Source: Dehalococcoidia bacterium (lineage in GTDB: Bacteria; Chloroflexota; Dehalococcoidia; SZUA-161). Taken from it: a stretch of 14,405 nucleotides of DNA. The stretch lies in the NCBI GenBank assembly GCA_030619685.1, contig JAUXAX010000055.1:1-14405 (forward strand), read 5' to 3'. Positions 1-7,737 of this stretch are shown one piece after another; position 1 is the stretch's first letter; every line of letters starts with the position of its first letter. The position numbers were made by a program, and so were the translations under genes. Under the pieces are notes generated by a model. The model saw only the letters and a list, made by a program, of their open reading frames with translations, was not told the DNA's origin and made no database searches.

Positions 1-1202
1 TTGATCTTGTCTTTGTTTACTTCACTTACTCCCATCTTGGTGATCCGGGCCATCTCGCCGCTGTGTGGCGTAAGTATTGTTGGAGCCTTTCTCGCTTTGA
101 CAAGCTCTATCTCACCAGCAATTGCGGTGATCCCATCGCCATCTACAAGCAGGGGAACTTCGATGCGCTTCACCAGCTCCCTTATTAGCTCCTGAGTCTC
201 CGAGTTGAGAGAAAGGCCGGGTCCCAGAATTACTATGTCTACACCCTTCGAGAACTCAAGGAGCTCCTCCTTGCTTTCCAGGGCTAAACTTCCCGAACCC
301 GTCTCTATCTGCGGAAGAAAGACAACCTCGCTTCCTTTGCTTGCCAAGAATGGTGAGATGGACTGCGGCGTCGCAAGGTAAGAAAGTCCACCCCCAGCTT
401 TGAGGAAGGAAAGGGCCGAGAAATAAGGCGCGCCTAAGTAGCTTGAAGAGCCGGAGATAAAGAGAGCCCTGCCATAGCTCCCCTTGTGCGTGTCCTTATA
501 CCTTTGAGGGAGCTTAACAAGGTCACCTACATGAACTCTTATGGAATCTGCGTTATAGAGAGACGGCGGGAAAGAAATATGAGATATGTAGAGCTTGCCG
601 CATAAGTCAAACCCCGGATATAGCATGTTCCCTATTTTGGGAAGTCCATAGCTTATGGTATAGTCGCTCTTCACAGCCGCACCCATCACCTCCCCCGTAT
701 CACCGTTTACGCCCGAAGGGATGTCAAGGCTGAAGACTTTCTTCTTGCTCTCATTTATCAACTCAATGGCAGCCTTATATATTCCTGAGGTCTCCCTCAT
801 AAGGCCTGTTCCGAATATGGCATCGACGACGGCATCACAGTGAGATGCGGCTCCTTCCAGCTGCTCGATCGACCCGACATCGCGGATCTCTATCGGCATC
901 CTCGAGATAATGTCAAAATTACTCTTTGCCGCACCCGTTAGCTTACCTCTTTCACCCAGTAGAAAGACCCTCGCCTCTCCACCCATGGAGTGGATCTTTC
1001 TGGCGACTACAAATCCATCCCCTCCGTTGTTACCAGCGCCGCAGAAAAGGACGAATCCCTTTCCCTTCACGCCAAATTCCTTCAGAATGACCAAATACGA
1101 GGCCTCACCCGCATTTTCCATGAGAATCTGCTCGGTGATGCCGAACTCCTCCGTGGCCCTTTGGTCCAGATTCCTCATCTCCTCCACTCGACTTACTTTC
1201 AT
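1..1202 (-). CDS. nnr: Bifunctional NAD(P)H-hydrate epimerase / ADP-dependent dehydratase, 3' end beyond window
   Basis: Metabolite-repair enzyme that epimerises and dehydrates damaged, hydrated NAD(P)H back to usable cofactor in the cytoplasm. Reading the minus strand gives 400 uninterrupted codons running off the left edge. The N-terminal YjeF/NnrE-type epimerase domain shows MENAG (residues 28-32), CGAGNNGGDG (54-63), DAIFGTGL (127-134) and LDIPSGVNGDTG (159-170). The C-terminal ribokinase-like NnrD domain shows HKGSYG (239-244), GPGL (327-330), VDGDG (353-357) and TPHSGE (379-384). The final GTGD-type catalytic segment lies outside the window, so activity cannot be confirmed. I chose ATG 1202 because GGAGG lies 8 nt upstream and the protein then begins MKVSRVEEM, like family members; an in-frame ATG at 1223 is possible. 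It lies 87 bp after the HD gene on the same strand, so the two may be co-transcribed. The family identification is firm; the gene symbol is by function. Confidence 0.93.
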   Translation of the reverse strand, partial: MKVSRVEEMRNLDQRATEEFGITEQILMENAGEASYLVILKEFGVKGKGFVLFCGAGNNGGDGFVVARKIHSMGGEARVFLLGERGKLTGAAKSNFDIISRMPIEIRDVGSIEQLEGAASHCDAVVDAIFGTGLMRETSGIYKAAIELINESKKKVFSLDIPSGVNGDTGEVMGAAVKSDYTISYGLPKIGNMLYPGFDLCGKLYISHISFPPSLYNADSIRVHVGDLVKLPQRYKDTHKGSYGRALFISGSSSYLGAPYFSALSFLKAGGGLSYLATPQSISPFLASKGSEVVFLPQIETGSGSLALESKEELLEFSKGVDIVILGPGLSLNSETQELIRELVKRIEVPLLVDGDGITAIAGEIELVKARKAPTILTPHSGEMARITKMGVSEVNKDKI

Positions 1203-1289
1203 TTGTCCAGCCTCCGTCTTCATTTTCCCTTCACCGCTCTCCTGTCCAACCACCCAATCCCCCCAACCGGGTAACAAAGACCCCAAATG

Positions 1290-1856
1290 CTATAGCCCTA
1301 TCCTGTCAGCAACCCCACGCATACCCATAATCACATCGCCGACCAAATCCGTCAGCTCCATACCTAACATCGCTGTCCCCTCTTCAATTACTGAGCGGTT
1401 TACACCTGCAGCGAACGACTTGTCCTTCCATTTCTTCATCACCGACTTTGCCTCCAGGTCTGCCACGCTTTTCGACGGTCGAACTATCGCCACCGCTTTA
1501 ATAAGCCCAGTTAGTTCATCGACAGCATAAAGTGTCTTCTCCATATTAGTTTGCGGCTCAACGTCACTGCAAATACCCCACCCATGAGATACAATCGCCC
1601 GTATGTATTCCCTGGGCCAACCACGCTCCTCCAATATCTCCTGCGATTTCTTGCAGTGCTGCTCCGGAAAACGTTCGTAGTCCAAGTCATGCTCCAGTCC
1701 AATGACCCCCCACTTCTCTTCGTCCTCTCCCATCTTACGGGCCATGTGGCGCATCACTCCCTCAACGCAATAGGCATGCTTCAGCAGGCTCTCACTCTTG
1801 TTAAACTCCTTTAGAAGGGACAGCGCTTCATCATATGTCGGTGTGTGTTCCTGCAT
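1290..1856 (-). CDS. HD-domain (HDIG-type) phosphohydrolase-like protein
   Basis: A 188-residue soluble protein with the HD-superfamily metal-site pattern: H27 (KHAY), H56-D57 (EHDLDY), H91 (VSHGW) and D113 (AVDEL). After this comes the conserved stretch ELTGLIKAVAIVRPSKS and then KSFAAGVNR, typical of a widespread single-domain HDIG family often annotated only as hydrolase. Members of the superfamily are metal-dependent phosphohydrolases, but the substrate of this one is unknown. All expected metal ligands are present, so it is probably active. No signal peptide or membrane segment is visible. The ATG at 1856 follows an AAGGGGG-like ribosome-binding site about 7 nt upstream. A good promoter candidate lies about 110 bp upstream (1970-1998, minus strand). 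It precedes the NAD(P)H-hydrate repair gene on the same strand and could be its operon leader. Family assignment is solid; specific function is not assigned. Confidence 0.88.
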   Translation of the reverse strand: MQEHTPTYDEALSLLKEFNKSESLLKHAYCVEGVMRHMARKMGEDEEKWGVIGLEHDLDYERFPEQHCKKSQEILEERGWPREYIRAIVSHGWGICSDVEPQTNMEKTLYAVDELTGLIKAVAIVRPSKSVADLEAKSVMKKWKDKSFAAGVNRSVIEEGTAMLGMELTDLVGDVIMGMRGVADRIGL

Positions 1857-1969
1857 CTTAGTGCCCCCTTACTTATCTTCCTCGCGTGCGCAAGTCTCTA
1901 CACCATTATCTGGATCGAGATGGTTGCCAGGGTCGACCAACCTCGTTCCGACCGACCAGCCGATGCAAG

Positions 1970-1998
1970 ATTATAAACCTTCGGGTTGCGAATAGCAA
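1970..1998 (-). promoter_or_regulatory. Candidate sigma-70 promoter for the HD gene / nnr operon
   Basis: On the minus strand, TTGCTA (1998-1993, 4/6 match to TTGACA) is followed by a 17-bp spacer and a perfect TATAAT (1975-1970). Transcription would begin near 1963, leaving a leader of roughly 105 nt before the ATG at 1856. Spacing and the consensus -10 make this convincing by eye; no start site has been mapped. Confidence 0.6.
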
Positions 1999-2027
1999 AG
2001 CTTAATGGCAAGCTATCAGCATTCAGT

Positions 2028-2041
2028 TTTTCAATTGAAAA
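2028..2041. repeat. 14-bp perfect palindrome between divergent promoters
   Basis: TTTTCAATTGAAAA is a perfect inverted repeat without a loop, between the leftward promoter (1970-1998) and the rightward one (2117-2145). It could be a dimeric regulator operator, but an AT-rich palindrome of this size can also arise by chance. No cognate regulator gene is visible in the window. Confidence 0.3.
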
Positions 2042-2043
2042 GA

Positions 2044-2068
2044 TAGGGGGTATGGCCATACGCCCCTA
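2044..2068. repeat. Extragenic palindrome of the TAGGGG...CCCCTA type
   Basis: Two 12-base arms (2044-2055 and 2056-2068) pair completely apart from one bulged base (G2062): TAGGGG G TATGG against CCATA C G CCCCTA. This has the form of short GC-capped extragenic palindromes dispersed in many environmental bacterial genomes. A second, weaker hairpin (AGCCG 2083-2087 with CGGCT 2096-2100) follows. No second copy occurs in this window, so its repeat nature is inferred from form. Confidence 0.5.
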
Positions 2069-2116
2069 CAGGTTTTGCTGAGAGCCGAGAGCTGACGGCT
2101 CAAACGCTTACGTTTG

Positions 2117-2145
2117 TTGACAACCAGCCAGCATATGCATAGTAT
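2117..2145 (+). promoter_or_regulatory. Candidate sigma-70 promoter for the FMN reductase gene
   Basis: A perfect TTGACA (2117-2122) is separated by 17 bp from TAGTAT (2140-2145, 4/6 match to TATAAT). A start site near 2152 would give a leader of about 45 nt that contains the GGAGG at 2187-2191 ahead of the TTG start at 2197. It is divergent from the promoter at 1970-1998. Confidence 0.5.
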
Positions 2146-2196
2146 TGCTACTGTTATTGAGAAGGCTCTTGCAGCATCCTTCCACTGGAGGTGAGC

Positions 2197-2763
2197 TTGA
2201 AAGCACTAGGCATTATGGGAAGCCCGAGGATAAGAGGTAATACGGATCTATTGCTGGATGAGGCTTTCAGGGGAACACACAGTCAAGGAGCAGAGATCGA
2301 GAAGATCATAGTCGATGAGCTCAAGATAGCACCATGCCGGGAATACTATGGTTGTCTTAGAGATGGCAATTGCATCATTCGAGACGACATGGATAATATA
2401 TATCCCAAGCTCCTCGAGGCGGATGTTGTAATAGTTGCATCGCCGACGTTTTTCTACGGCCTTACCGCTCAGGTAAAGGCGCTCATCGACCGTTGCCAGG
2501 CACTGTGGGCAAGAAGATACGTCCTCAAACAGAGCCCGCCAGACTCTGCGAGAAGGGGTGCATTTATCGCTGTAGGAGCCACCAGCGGCAAGCGACTATT
2601 TGATGGCTCTATACTGACGGTGAAATACTTCTTCCAGGCCATTGGCGTCAAGTATGCCGAGGAGCTGCTCATTCGGGGTGTTGATAAGAGAGGCGCGATT
2701 AAGGAGCACCCAACCGCGCTATCAGACGCGTTTGACCTGGGTAAAAGGCTAGCTCAAGAATAG
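2197..2763 (+). CDS. NADPH-dependent FMN reductase / flavodoxin-fold family protein
   Basis: A 188-residue flavodoxin-like protein. GSPRIRGNTD (residues 8-17) is the phosphate-binding loop for FMN, and ASPTFFYGLTAQVKALIDR (81-99) is the second flavin-contacting signature of the NADPH-dependent FMN reductase / iron-sulfur flavoprotein superfamily. Three cysteines at 47, 53 and 59 (C-X5-C-X5-C) sit where related iron-sulfur flavoproteins carry a tighter Cys cluster. The wider spacing and only three Cys make a [4Fe-4S] site doubtful. A GTG at 2191 overlaps the GGAGG ribosome-binding site, so TTG 2197, with 5-nt spacing and a family-like MKALGIMGSPR start, is the better choice. It is probably a cytoplasmic flavin-linked oxidoreductase; the physiological partner is unknown. 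It is the only clear rightward gene here and converges on rpsI. Confidence 0.85.
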   Translation: MKALGIMGSPRIRGNTDLLLDEAFRGTHSQGAEIEKIIVDELKIAPCREYYGCLRDGNCIIRDDMDNIYPKLLEADVVIVASPTFFYGLTAQVKALIDRCQALWARRYVLKQSPPDSARRGAFIAVGATSGKRLFDGSILTVKYFFQAIGVKYAEELLIRGVDKRGAIKEHPTALSDAFDLGKRLAQE

Positions 2764-2856
2764 AGCCCCTACTATTCCGCATTGGGACGGAGCTAGAGAT
2801 CAATTGCCCCCAGCTTGCCTAGTCTGAGACTTGATCTAACTTGCTGCAGCGAGATA

Positions 2857-3252
2857 CTATCTCTTGCGGTACTGGCGCGCCTTGCGAGCCCTCTTCAGCC
2901 CGTACTTCTTCCGTTCCTTCACCCGAGCGTCCCTGGTGAGTAGCCCGTGGCTGCGAAGAAGGGGCTTGAGGCTTTCATCCATTATGACCAGGGCACGGCT
3001 TATGCCGAGGCGAATGGCTCCGGCCTGAGCTGAGACGCCGCCACCTCCCACTTTGACTATGGCATTGAATTTACCTAGGGTGTCGGTAACCGTAAGTGGC
3101 TCAAGGATGGTGGACTGCAACCGCAGTATGCCGAAAATATCCTCGAACGGCTTCCCATTGACTATGATGGCGCCGTTGCCTGCCATCAGCCTCACCTGAG
3201 CCACTGCTGCTTTTCGCCGCCCTGTGCCCCGAAAATAAGCTTGCTCGCTCAA
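2857..3252 (-). CDS. rpsI: 30S ribosomal protein S9
   Basis: S9 sits in the head of the 30S subunit, and its basic C-terminal tail reaches the P-site tRNA anticodon stem. The 131-residue product has YFRGTGRRKAAVAQVRL near the N-terminus, the GGGVSAQAGAIRLGISRAL segment in the middle and the terminal KKYGLKRARKARQYRKR tail, all diagnostic, and it is of normal length. I chose TTG 3252, which has GGAG about 8 nt upstream and lies just past the rplM stop (3254-3256). A longer reading from 3342 would be translated inside rplM and adds residues absent from S9 proteins. It is the last gene of the superoperon. Only 93 bp separate it from the convergent FMN reductase gene, with no clear intrinsic terminator. 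Confidence 0.96.
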   Translation of the reverse strand: MSEQAYFRGTGRRKAAVAQVRLMAGNGAIIVNGKPFEDIFGILRLQSTILEPLTVTDTLGKFNAIVKVGGGGVSAQAGAIRLGISRALVIMDESLKPLLRSHGLLTRDARVKERKKYGLKRARKARQYRKR

Positions 3253-3253
3253 A

Positions 3254-3685
3254 CTAACTCTCCTTCTCGGTCGCTTTAACCTGGCCCTGATGGGGATGCT
3301 CGGGTCCAGGATAGACCTTGAGCTTCTTGAACATGGCAGCACCCAGCCGATTGTGCGGCAACATCCCCTTTACTGCATGCTCGATTACCCTGGTAGGATG
3401 AGTCTCCATCATTCTTTTCAGGCTGATGCTTTTCAGACCCCCCGGATATCCGGAATGACGATAGTAAATCTTCTGGGTCAGCTTGCTGCCCGTCACCCTT
3501 ACTTTGGCCGCATTTACTACAATAACATAGTCGCCGACATCGAGATGGGGCGAATAAATCGGTTTATGTTTGCCCTTGAGCAGCTTTGCAACCTCCGATG
3601 CCAACCTGCCCAGGATTTTCCCAGAGGCATCCATAAGCCACCAGTCGCGCTCGATATCAGAGGCTTTCGTGCTATAGGTTCTCAT
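3254..3685 (-). CDS. rplM: 50S ribosomal protein L13
   Basis: L13 is an early-assembling 23S rRNA-binding protein of the 50S subunit. The 143-residue product has the family hallmarks in order: [20 protein letters not shown] (4-23), [30 protein letters not shown] and [12 protein letters not shown]. Length is typical. Its ATG lies inside the end of truA (14-base overlap), so translation is probably coupled to truA. rpsI follows after 1 bp plus a TTG start, the usual L13-S9 pair. It is joined here directly to the alpha operon by truA, the arrangement also seen in Firmicutes and Chloroflexota. Confidence 0.97.
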   Translation of the reverse strand: MRTYSTKASDIERDWWLMDASGKILGRLASEVAKLLKGKHKPIYSPHLDVGDYVIVVNAAKVRVTGSKLTQKIYYRHSGYPGGLKSISLKRMMETHPTRVIEHAVKGMLPHNRLGAAMFKKLKVYPGPEHPHQGQVKATEKES

Positions 3686-4457
3686 CCAACTGCCCTTTGC
3701 TGAGCTTGTTCTCGCGATAGTTCACCTTCATCAAACAAAGGCCCTGAGGGGGCGCCACAGGTGCCGCCAGTCCAGGCCTTTTCGCCTGCATTATCTTTTG
3801 AAACTCCTCTGCCGTTAGCTTGCCCAACCCAACTCTAATCAGAGAGCCCACCGTACAACGTACTTGCTTGGGCAAGAAAGAGTTAGCCACCATATCGAAA
3901 AACACCAACTCTTCCTCTCTTGATACCTCCGCTTTATAGACCTCACGCACTGTCCTCCGACTCGTCGGGCCAGTGAACGAAGCGAAATCATGGCTGCCCA
4001 CAAGATACTGGCAGACCTGGTTCATGGCATCGCTATCAAGCGCCACAGGCACAAAATAAGCATATCTCCAGTGTAGGGGAGACGGTACCGGCCTATTTAA
4101 GATTTTATAGCGATATTCGCGACTAAGTGCGTCCCTCCTTGCATTAAAATTGCTTTCCACCTTGCTAACAGCCTTAACGGCGATATCCGGCCGAAGATAA
4201 AAATTCAGAGCCCTAGCCAAAGTCTGGGGGTGCAGGGTTGAAAAAGTCTTAAAGCTAATAACCTGTCCCCTAGCATGAACCCCCGCATCAGTACGGCCAG
4301 CACTGACTATTCGGATCCTCTCCCCGGTTACCTTTGCCAGAGCGCGCTCTATTTCCCCTTGAATTGTTGGCACACCAACTTGATATTGAGATCCGTGATA
4401 CCTTGTTCCCTCATATTCAACAACCAGTGCCAGATTTCTGGGTGGTGGCGACTCCAT
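3672..4457 (-). CDS. truA: tRNA pseudouridine(38-40) synthase TruA
   Basis: Converts uridines 38, 39 and 40 in the tRNA anticodon stem-loop to pseudouridine. The 261-residue protein carries the catalytic motif GRTDAGVHA with nucleophile D57, plus YEGTRYHG at 15-22, [13 protein letters not shown] and FLPKQVRC further on, in the expected TruA order. The Trp that usually follows YHG (YHGWQ) is replaced by Ser (YHGSQ, residue 23). The ATG directly abuts the rplQ stop (TAGATG) and no strong Shine-Dalgarno is visible, so re-initiation from rplQ is likely. The 3' end overlaps rplM by 14 bases. Its place inside the ribosomal operon links tRNA modification to ribosome synthesis. Confidence 0.96.
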   Translation of the reverse strand: MESPPPRNLALVVEYEGTRYHGSQYQVGVPTIQGEIERALAKVTGERIRIVSAGRTDAGVHARGQVISFKTFSTLHPQTLARALNFYLRPDIAVKAVSKVESNFNARRDALSREYRYKILNRPVPSPLHWRYAYFVPVALDSDAMNQVCQYLVGSHDFASFTGPTSRRTVREVYKAEVSREEELVFFDMVANSFLPKQVRCTVGSLIRVGLGKLTAEEFQKIMQAKRPGLAAPVAPPQGLCLMKVNYRENKLSKGQLDENL

Positions 4458-4808
4458 CTAAACCAGTTCCAATTGTGCCATGGGAGCTCCGTCTCCCAAC
4501 CGAGGCCCCAGCTTGACCACCCTGGTGTAGCCACCTGGCCTATCGGCATACCTTGGGCCGATCTCGGAGAATACCTTGTCCACCACGTCCTTGTCCCCCA
4601 CAAACGAGAGAGCCTGGCGGCGAGCATGTAGCGACCCCTGCTTGCCCCAGGTAATCACCTTCTCCGCCAGAGACCGTGCTTCCTTAGCCTTGGCCTCGGT
4701 GGTAACGATCTTCTCATAGCGCAAGAGGTCAGTTACCAAGTTCCTATAAAGTGCTATCCTGTGGCCCGTTGGCCTAGACAGTCTACGACCAGCTACCCTA
4801 TGTCTCAT
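4458..4808 (-). CDS. rplQ: 50S ribosomal protein L17
   Basis: L17 binds 23S rRNA near the polypeptide exit tunnel. From ATG 4808 the product is 116 residues and opens with the family signature [39 protein letters not shown] follows, and [28 protein letters not shown] closes it. An in-frame TTG at 4826 would add six residues (MSSEEK); I prefer the ATG because L17 proteins start there, though the AGGAG upstream is close (about 3 nt). The stop codon touches the truA start. It follows rpoA in the usual alpha-operon order. Confidence 0.95.
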   Translation of the reverse strand: MRHRVAGRRLSRPTGHRIALYRNLVTDLLRYEKIVTTEAKAKEARSLAEKVITWGKQGSLHARRQALSFVGDKDVVDKVFSEIGPRYADRPGGYTRVVKLGPRLGDGAPMAQLELV

Positions 4809-4843
4809 CTTCTCCTCACTGGACAAGAACCTCTTCCAGCAGA

Positions 4844-5863
4844 CTAATTCTCCATATGGGCTATGTCCTCGTCAATCCTGGTTCCCTCCCCAGCAATAGT
4901 CTCAGCTTCACCCTCAGGCGATTCTATCTCCTCCTCCGAGGGTGGAGGGTGCAGGTCAAGTGCATCAAGTCGCTCCTTCACCTCCTCCAGAGACTTCTGG
5001 CCGAAGCTCCTCAGCCCAAGCAATTCGTCATCGCTCTTCTCCAAGAGCTCCCCAACTTTGGTGATGCCGCTTCGGCGCAAGGAGTTAAAGGTGCGCGCTG
5101 AAAGACCAAGTTGTTCCAATGGTATTTCGTATTGCTCCGGCGGGATAGCAGGAGCAAGCGGCTTTTCGCCCTCTTCAGGGACCTTCCCCAAGTCGTAGAA
5201 CAGCGAAAAGTGGGTGACCAGAATCTCAGCGCTCCCTGAGAGTGCGTCGCTTGGCGAAGTGGTACCATCGGTCCACACTTCCAGGATCAGCCGGTCATAG
5301 TTGCTCACCTGGCCAACGCGGGTTTTCTCCACACTGTAGTTCACCCTGCGCACCGGGGTGTAAATAGCGTCCACTGGTATGACCCCGAGAGGCAAACCAT
5401 CCCCGCGACCAGCAGGCACATACCCCTTACCCTGCTCCACGTAGAACACAATGTCTAGGTACGCATCAGGCGAGTCGAGTGTGGCAAGATGGAGTTCAGG
5501 GTTTACAATTTCGAAGTCGGCAGACGGCTTGATATCACCGGCACAAACGGTCCCCTCACCCTTGACCTCGAGGAATAGCCTCCCCGGCCGATCAGAGAGA
5601 GCCCTGAGTCGCAGTTCCTTGACATTGAGCAGGAATTCTATAACATCTTCCTTTACGTGGGGTATGGTTGCAAACTCGTGCTGCACCCCCTCGATCTTGA
5701 CCGCAGTTACCGCCGCCCCGAGAAGCGAGCTGAGCAGCACGCGGCGCAAGCTATTGCCCAAGGTGACCCCGAAGCCGGGGTCTAAGGGCTCGATAACAAA
5801 CCTTCCGTAGTTCTCGGAGCTATCTACGCATTCTATTCTAGGAGTTACACGTTCCTCCAACAC
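4844..5863 (-). CDS. rpoA: DNA-directed RNA polymerase subunit alpha
   Basis: The alpha dimer nucleates RNA polymerase assembly, and its C-terminal domain contacts UP elements and activators. The 339-residue protein has the N-terminal assembly domain ([20 protein letters not shown], 22-41, and the [16 protein letters not shown] region) and a linker near 235-250. The C-terminal domain is [12 protein letters not shown] (about 256-267) with [17 protein letters not shown]. The equivalents of E. coli R265, N268, G296, K298 and S299 are all present, so UP-element recognition should be intact. After about residue 303 comes an acidic tail of some 35 residues rich in Glu and Pro, absent from short alphas. 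Start choice: GTG 5863 has GGAGG only 4 nt upstream, and the adjacent TTG 5860 is spaced better. GTG is kept because alphas commonly begin ML-E. Confidence 0.97.
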   Translation of the reverse strand: MLEERVTPRIECVDSSENYGRFVIEPLDPGFGVTLGNSLRRVLLSSLLGAAVTAVKIEGVQHEFATIPHVKEDVIEFLLNVKELRLRALSDRPGRLFLEVKGEGTVCAGDIKPSADFEIVNPELHLATLDSPDAYLDIVFYVEQGKGYVPAGRGDGLPLGVIPVDAIYTPVRRVNYSVEKTRVGQVSNYDRLILEVWTDGTTSPSDALSGSAEILVTHFSLFYDLGKVPEEGEKPLAPAIPPEQYEIPLEQLGLSARTFNSLRRSGITKVGELLEKSDDELLGLRSFGQKSLEEVKERLDALDLHPPPSEEEIESPEGEAETIAGEGTRIDEDIAHMEN

Positions 5864-5892
5864 ACTGCCTCCTCAGCGAAACGATTAGAGAT

Positions 5893-6519
5893 TTATCTTG
5901 AGTAAAATGCCACAATGAGCCGCTCATCAATGGTAGAGTCTATCTCGCTACGCCCTGGAGCAGAAAGCACCTGCCCCGAGAGACTGCTTTGATCCAAACT
6001 CAGCCAGCCTGGGATGAATTTGCTCTCGATATCCTTAGCCACCATCTGATATAGCACGGTTTTGGAGCTGCCTTCCTTCCAAGTGATGACGTCACCCTCC
6101 TTGGCATGATACGACGGAATAGTGGTCACACGCCCGTTGACAGTGATATGCCCATGCTGCACGAGTTGTCTTGCTTGGCGGCGAGAATCAGCAAAGCCCA
6201 AGCGATAAACTATATTGTCCAGCCTCATTTCCAGTATTTGTAGCAGGTTCTCCCCGCTGAGACCGGGACGCCGCTCAGCTTCAGCGAAATGCCTCCGAAA
6301 TTGGCGTTCGAGCACGCCATAAATGTAACGCGTCTTTTGCTTCTCCTTCAGCTGCAAGCTATACTCGGAGACCTTGCGGCGAGCACTACCGTGCTGTCCG
6401 GGAGGACTATGCCGCCGCACCACAGGGCACTTAGGCGTGAGACACTTGGCCCCCTTAAGGATTAGCTTCTCACCGTGACGTCGACAAATCCGACAAGCCG
6501 GCCCAGTATAACGGGCCAT
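5893..6519 (-). CDS. rpsD: 30S ribosomal protein S4, zinc-binding form
   Basis: S4 is a primary 16S rRNA-binding protein that nucleates 30S assembly and shapes the mRNA entry region. The 208-residue product has Cys9, Cys12, Cys26 and Cys31 (CRIC...CLTPKC), the zinc knuckle in the same positions as in Thermus S4 and lost in many other bacteria. The S4 RNA-binding domain follows ([34 protein letters not shown]). An AGGAGG box lies 6 nt before the ATG. It lies between rpsK and rpoA, as in the proteobacterial and Chloroflexota alpha operon. In E. coli S4 autoregulates this operon; no comparable pseudoknot was examined here. Confidence 0.97.
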   Translation of the reverse strand: MARYTGPACRICRRHGEKLILKGAKCLTPKCPVVRRHSPPGQHGSARRKVSEYSLQLKEKQKTRYIYGVLERQFRRHFAEAERRPGLSGENLLQILEMRLDNIVYRLGFADSRRQARQLVQHGHITVNGRVTTIPSYHAKEGDVITWKEGSSKTVLYQMVAKDIESKFIPGWLSLDQSSLSGQVLSAPGRSEIDSTIDERLIVAFYSR

Positions 6520-6531
6520 CTCAAACCTCCT

Positions 6532-6924
6532 CTATATACGTCTCCTCTTCGGGGGACGGCAGCCATTATGAGGAATCGGTGTTACATCCCTGATGCTACT
6601 GATATTGAGACCTGCGGCTTGAAGCGAACGAATTGCCGCCTCACGCCCACTTCCCGGCCCCCTGACATAGACATCGACCTGGCGCAGGCCGTGTTCCATC
6701 CCCCGCTTCGCCGTAGCCTCGGCTGCCCGCTGCGCTGCATAGGCTGTCCCCTTGCGCGACCCTTTGAACCCTGCAGTGCCCGAACTGCCCCACGCGATGA
6801 CATTGCCCTGGGGATCAGTAAGGGTGATTATCGTATTGTTGAAGGTAGATTGGATATAAGCGCGTCCACGCGGAATCGCTTTCCTCTCACGCTTCCTAAG
6901 CCGGGTTGGTTTTCTCTTAGCCAT
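6532..6924 (-). CDS. rpsK: 30S ribosomal protein S11
   Basis: S11 lies on the 30S platform next to the mRNA exit and the E site. The 130-residue protein contains the diagnostic sequence [20 protein letters not shown], then [22 protein letters not shown], and ends with [23 protein letters not shown]. The N-terminus is strongly basic, as in the family, and length is normal. A GGAGGTGA ribosome-binding site precedes the ATG. It sits 13 bp after rpsM and 12 bp before rpsD. Confidence 0.97.
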   Translation of the reverse strand: MAKRKPTRLRKRERKAIPRGRAYIQSTFNNTIITLTDPQGNVIAWGSSGTAGFKGSRKGTAYAAQRAAEATAKRGMEHGLRQVDVYVRGPGSGREAAIRSLQAAGLNISSIRDVTPIPHNGCRPPKRRRI

Positions 6925-6937
6925 GGGTCACCTCCAT

Positions 6938-7327
6938 TTATCTCTTGGTCATGCCACGTCGCCTGCCTCTGCCAGCTACCGTTCTGCGAGCCCCTCGTTT
7001 AGTGCGGGCATTCGTCCGAGTCCGCTGCCCATGAACCGGCAGCCCTCGCCGATGCCTGATGCCACGGTAGCATCCGATGTCGATAAACCGCTTGATGTTG
7101 AAATTGATCTCCTTCCTGAGGCTGCCTTCTACCCTATATCCCTTGTCGATGACCTCGCGTATGCGGTTTACCTCATCATCAGTGAGATCCTTGACCTTGA
7201 TATCCGGGCTGATCCCCGTCTGCTCCAATACCCTCCGGCTCAAGGTAGGCCCGATGCCAAAGATATAGCGTAACGCTATCTCCACCCTCTTGTCTTTAGG
7301 TATATCGACGCCAGCAATACGCGCCAT
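6938..7327 (-). CDS. rpsM: 30S ribosomal protein S13
   Basis: S13 is a head protein forming inter-subunit bridges with the 50S and contacting P-site tRNA. The 129-residue product begins [19 protein letters not shown], contains the helix-hairpin-helix-like [14 protein letters not shown], and ends in [22 protein letters not shown] with an arginine-rich tail. A GGAGGGGG ribosome-binding site lies just upstream. It is 19 bp after rpmJ, which begins the alpha-operon portion. Confidence 0.97.
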   Translation of the reverse strand: MARIAGVDIPKDKRVEIALRYIFGIGPTLSRRVLEQTGISPDIKVKDLTDDEVNRIREVIDKGYRVEGSLRKEINFNIKRFIDIGCYRGIRHRRGLPVHGQRTRTNARTKRGARRTVAGRGRRRGMTKR

Positions 7328-7346
7328 TACCCCCTCCTGAGAAAGA

Positions 7347-7460
7347 CTAACCTTGCCTTTGTCTATGTCTAGGATTAGAACAAATAACTCTAACCACGCC
7401 TTTGCGCTTTACAATCTTACACTTCTCGCAACGAGCCTTAACCGAGGCTTTCACCTTCAT
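7347..7460 (-). CDS. rpmJ: 50S ribosomal protein L36 (zinc-binding)
   Basis: A 37-residue protein read directly from the minus strand: it begins [15 protein letters not shown] and ends NPRHRQRQG before TAG. Cys11, Cys14, Cys27 and His32 form the single zinc site of the C+ type L36, which organises 23S rRNA at the base of the stalk region. ATG codons occur in tandem at 7463 and 7460; 7460 matches the usual MKV start. Placement between infA and rpmM-type S13 gene rpsM is canonical. It is too short for ordinary gene-length cut-offs but certain by sequence and context. Confidence 0.96.
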   Translation of the reverse strand: MKVKASVKARCEKCKIVKRKGVVRVICSNPRHRQRQG

Positions 7461-7489
7461 CATACCCGCCCTGCAATTCTCTAAGGTTA

Positions 7490-7708
7490 TCACTTAAAGC
7501 GATAGGTAATTCTTCCCCGTGACAGATCATACGGCGAGAGTTCCACCAAGACCCTGTCACCACGCAGTATCCTTATAAAGTGAAGTCTCATTTTTCCCGA
7601 GGCATGCGCCAGAACCCGGTGCCCGTTGGGAAGCTCCACACGGAACATAGCATTGGGCAAAGGCTCAACCACCGTCCCCTCAACCTCAATAGCTTCCTTT
7701 TTTGGCAT
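7490..7708 (-). CDS. infA: Translation initiation factor IF-1
   Basis: IF-1 occupies the ribosomal A site during initiation and supports IF-2 and IF-3. From ATG 7708 the product is 72 residues, exactly the family length: [15 protein letters not shown], then [29 protein letters not shown] and [15 protein letters not shown], a single OB-fold/S1-like domain. An in-frame GTG at 7723 would add MIRKP, but the G-run ribosome-binding site would touch the start. The G-run is 14 nt from the ATG, so neither start is ideally spaced; the ATG is chosen on family alignment. It lies between map and rpmJ. Confidence 0.95.
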   Translation of the reverse strand: MPKKEAIEVEGTVVEPLPNAMFRVELPNGHRVLAHASGKMRLHFIRILRGDRVLVELSPYDLSRGRITYRFK

Positions 7709-7737
7709 AGGCTTGCGGATCACCCCCCTAGAAAATC

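Noticed and set aside
910..1530. Open frame of 206 codons on the plus strand
   Set aside because: It lies opposite nnr and the HD gene, both with clear motifs; its translation is Ser/Pro/Thr-rich shadow sequence.
2797..2837. AGATCAA / TTGATCT inverted repeat as a terminator between rpsI and the FMN reductase gene
   Set aside because: The stem is only 7 bp and AT-rich, the loop is 27 nt and no T-run follows on either strand, so it is not a credible intrinsic terminator.
3253..3342. N-terminal extension of S9 inside rplM
   Set aside because: The extra 30 residues do not resemble S9, whereas TTG 3252 has a well-spaced GGAG and gives the normal length.
7709..7723. GTG 7723 as the infA start
   Set aside because: The G-run that would serve as ribosome-binding site abuts the GTG, and IF-1 proteins begin at the MPKKE position.
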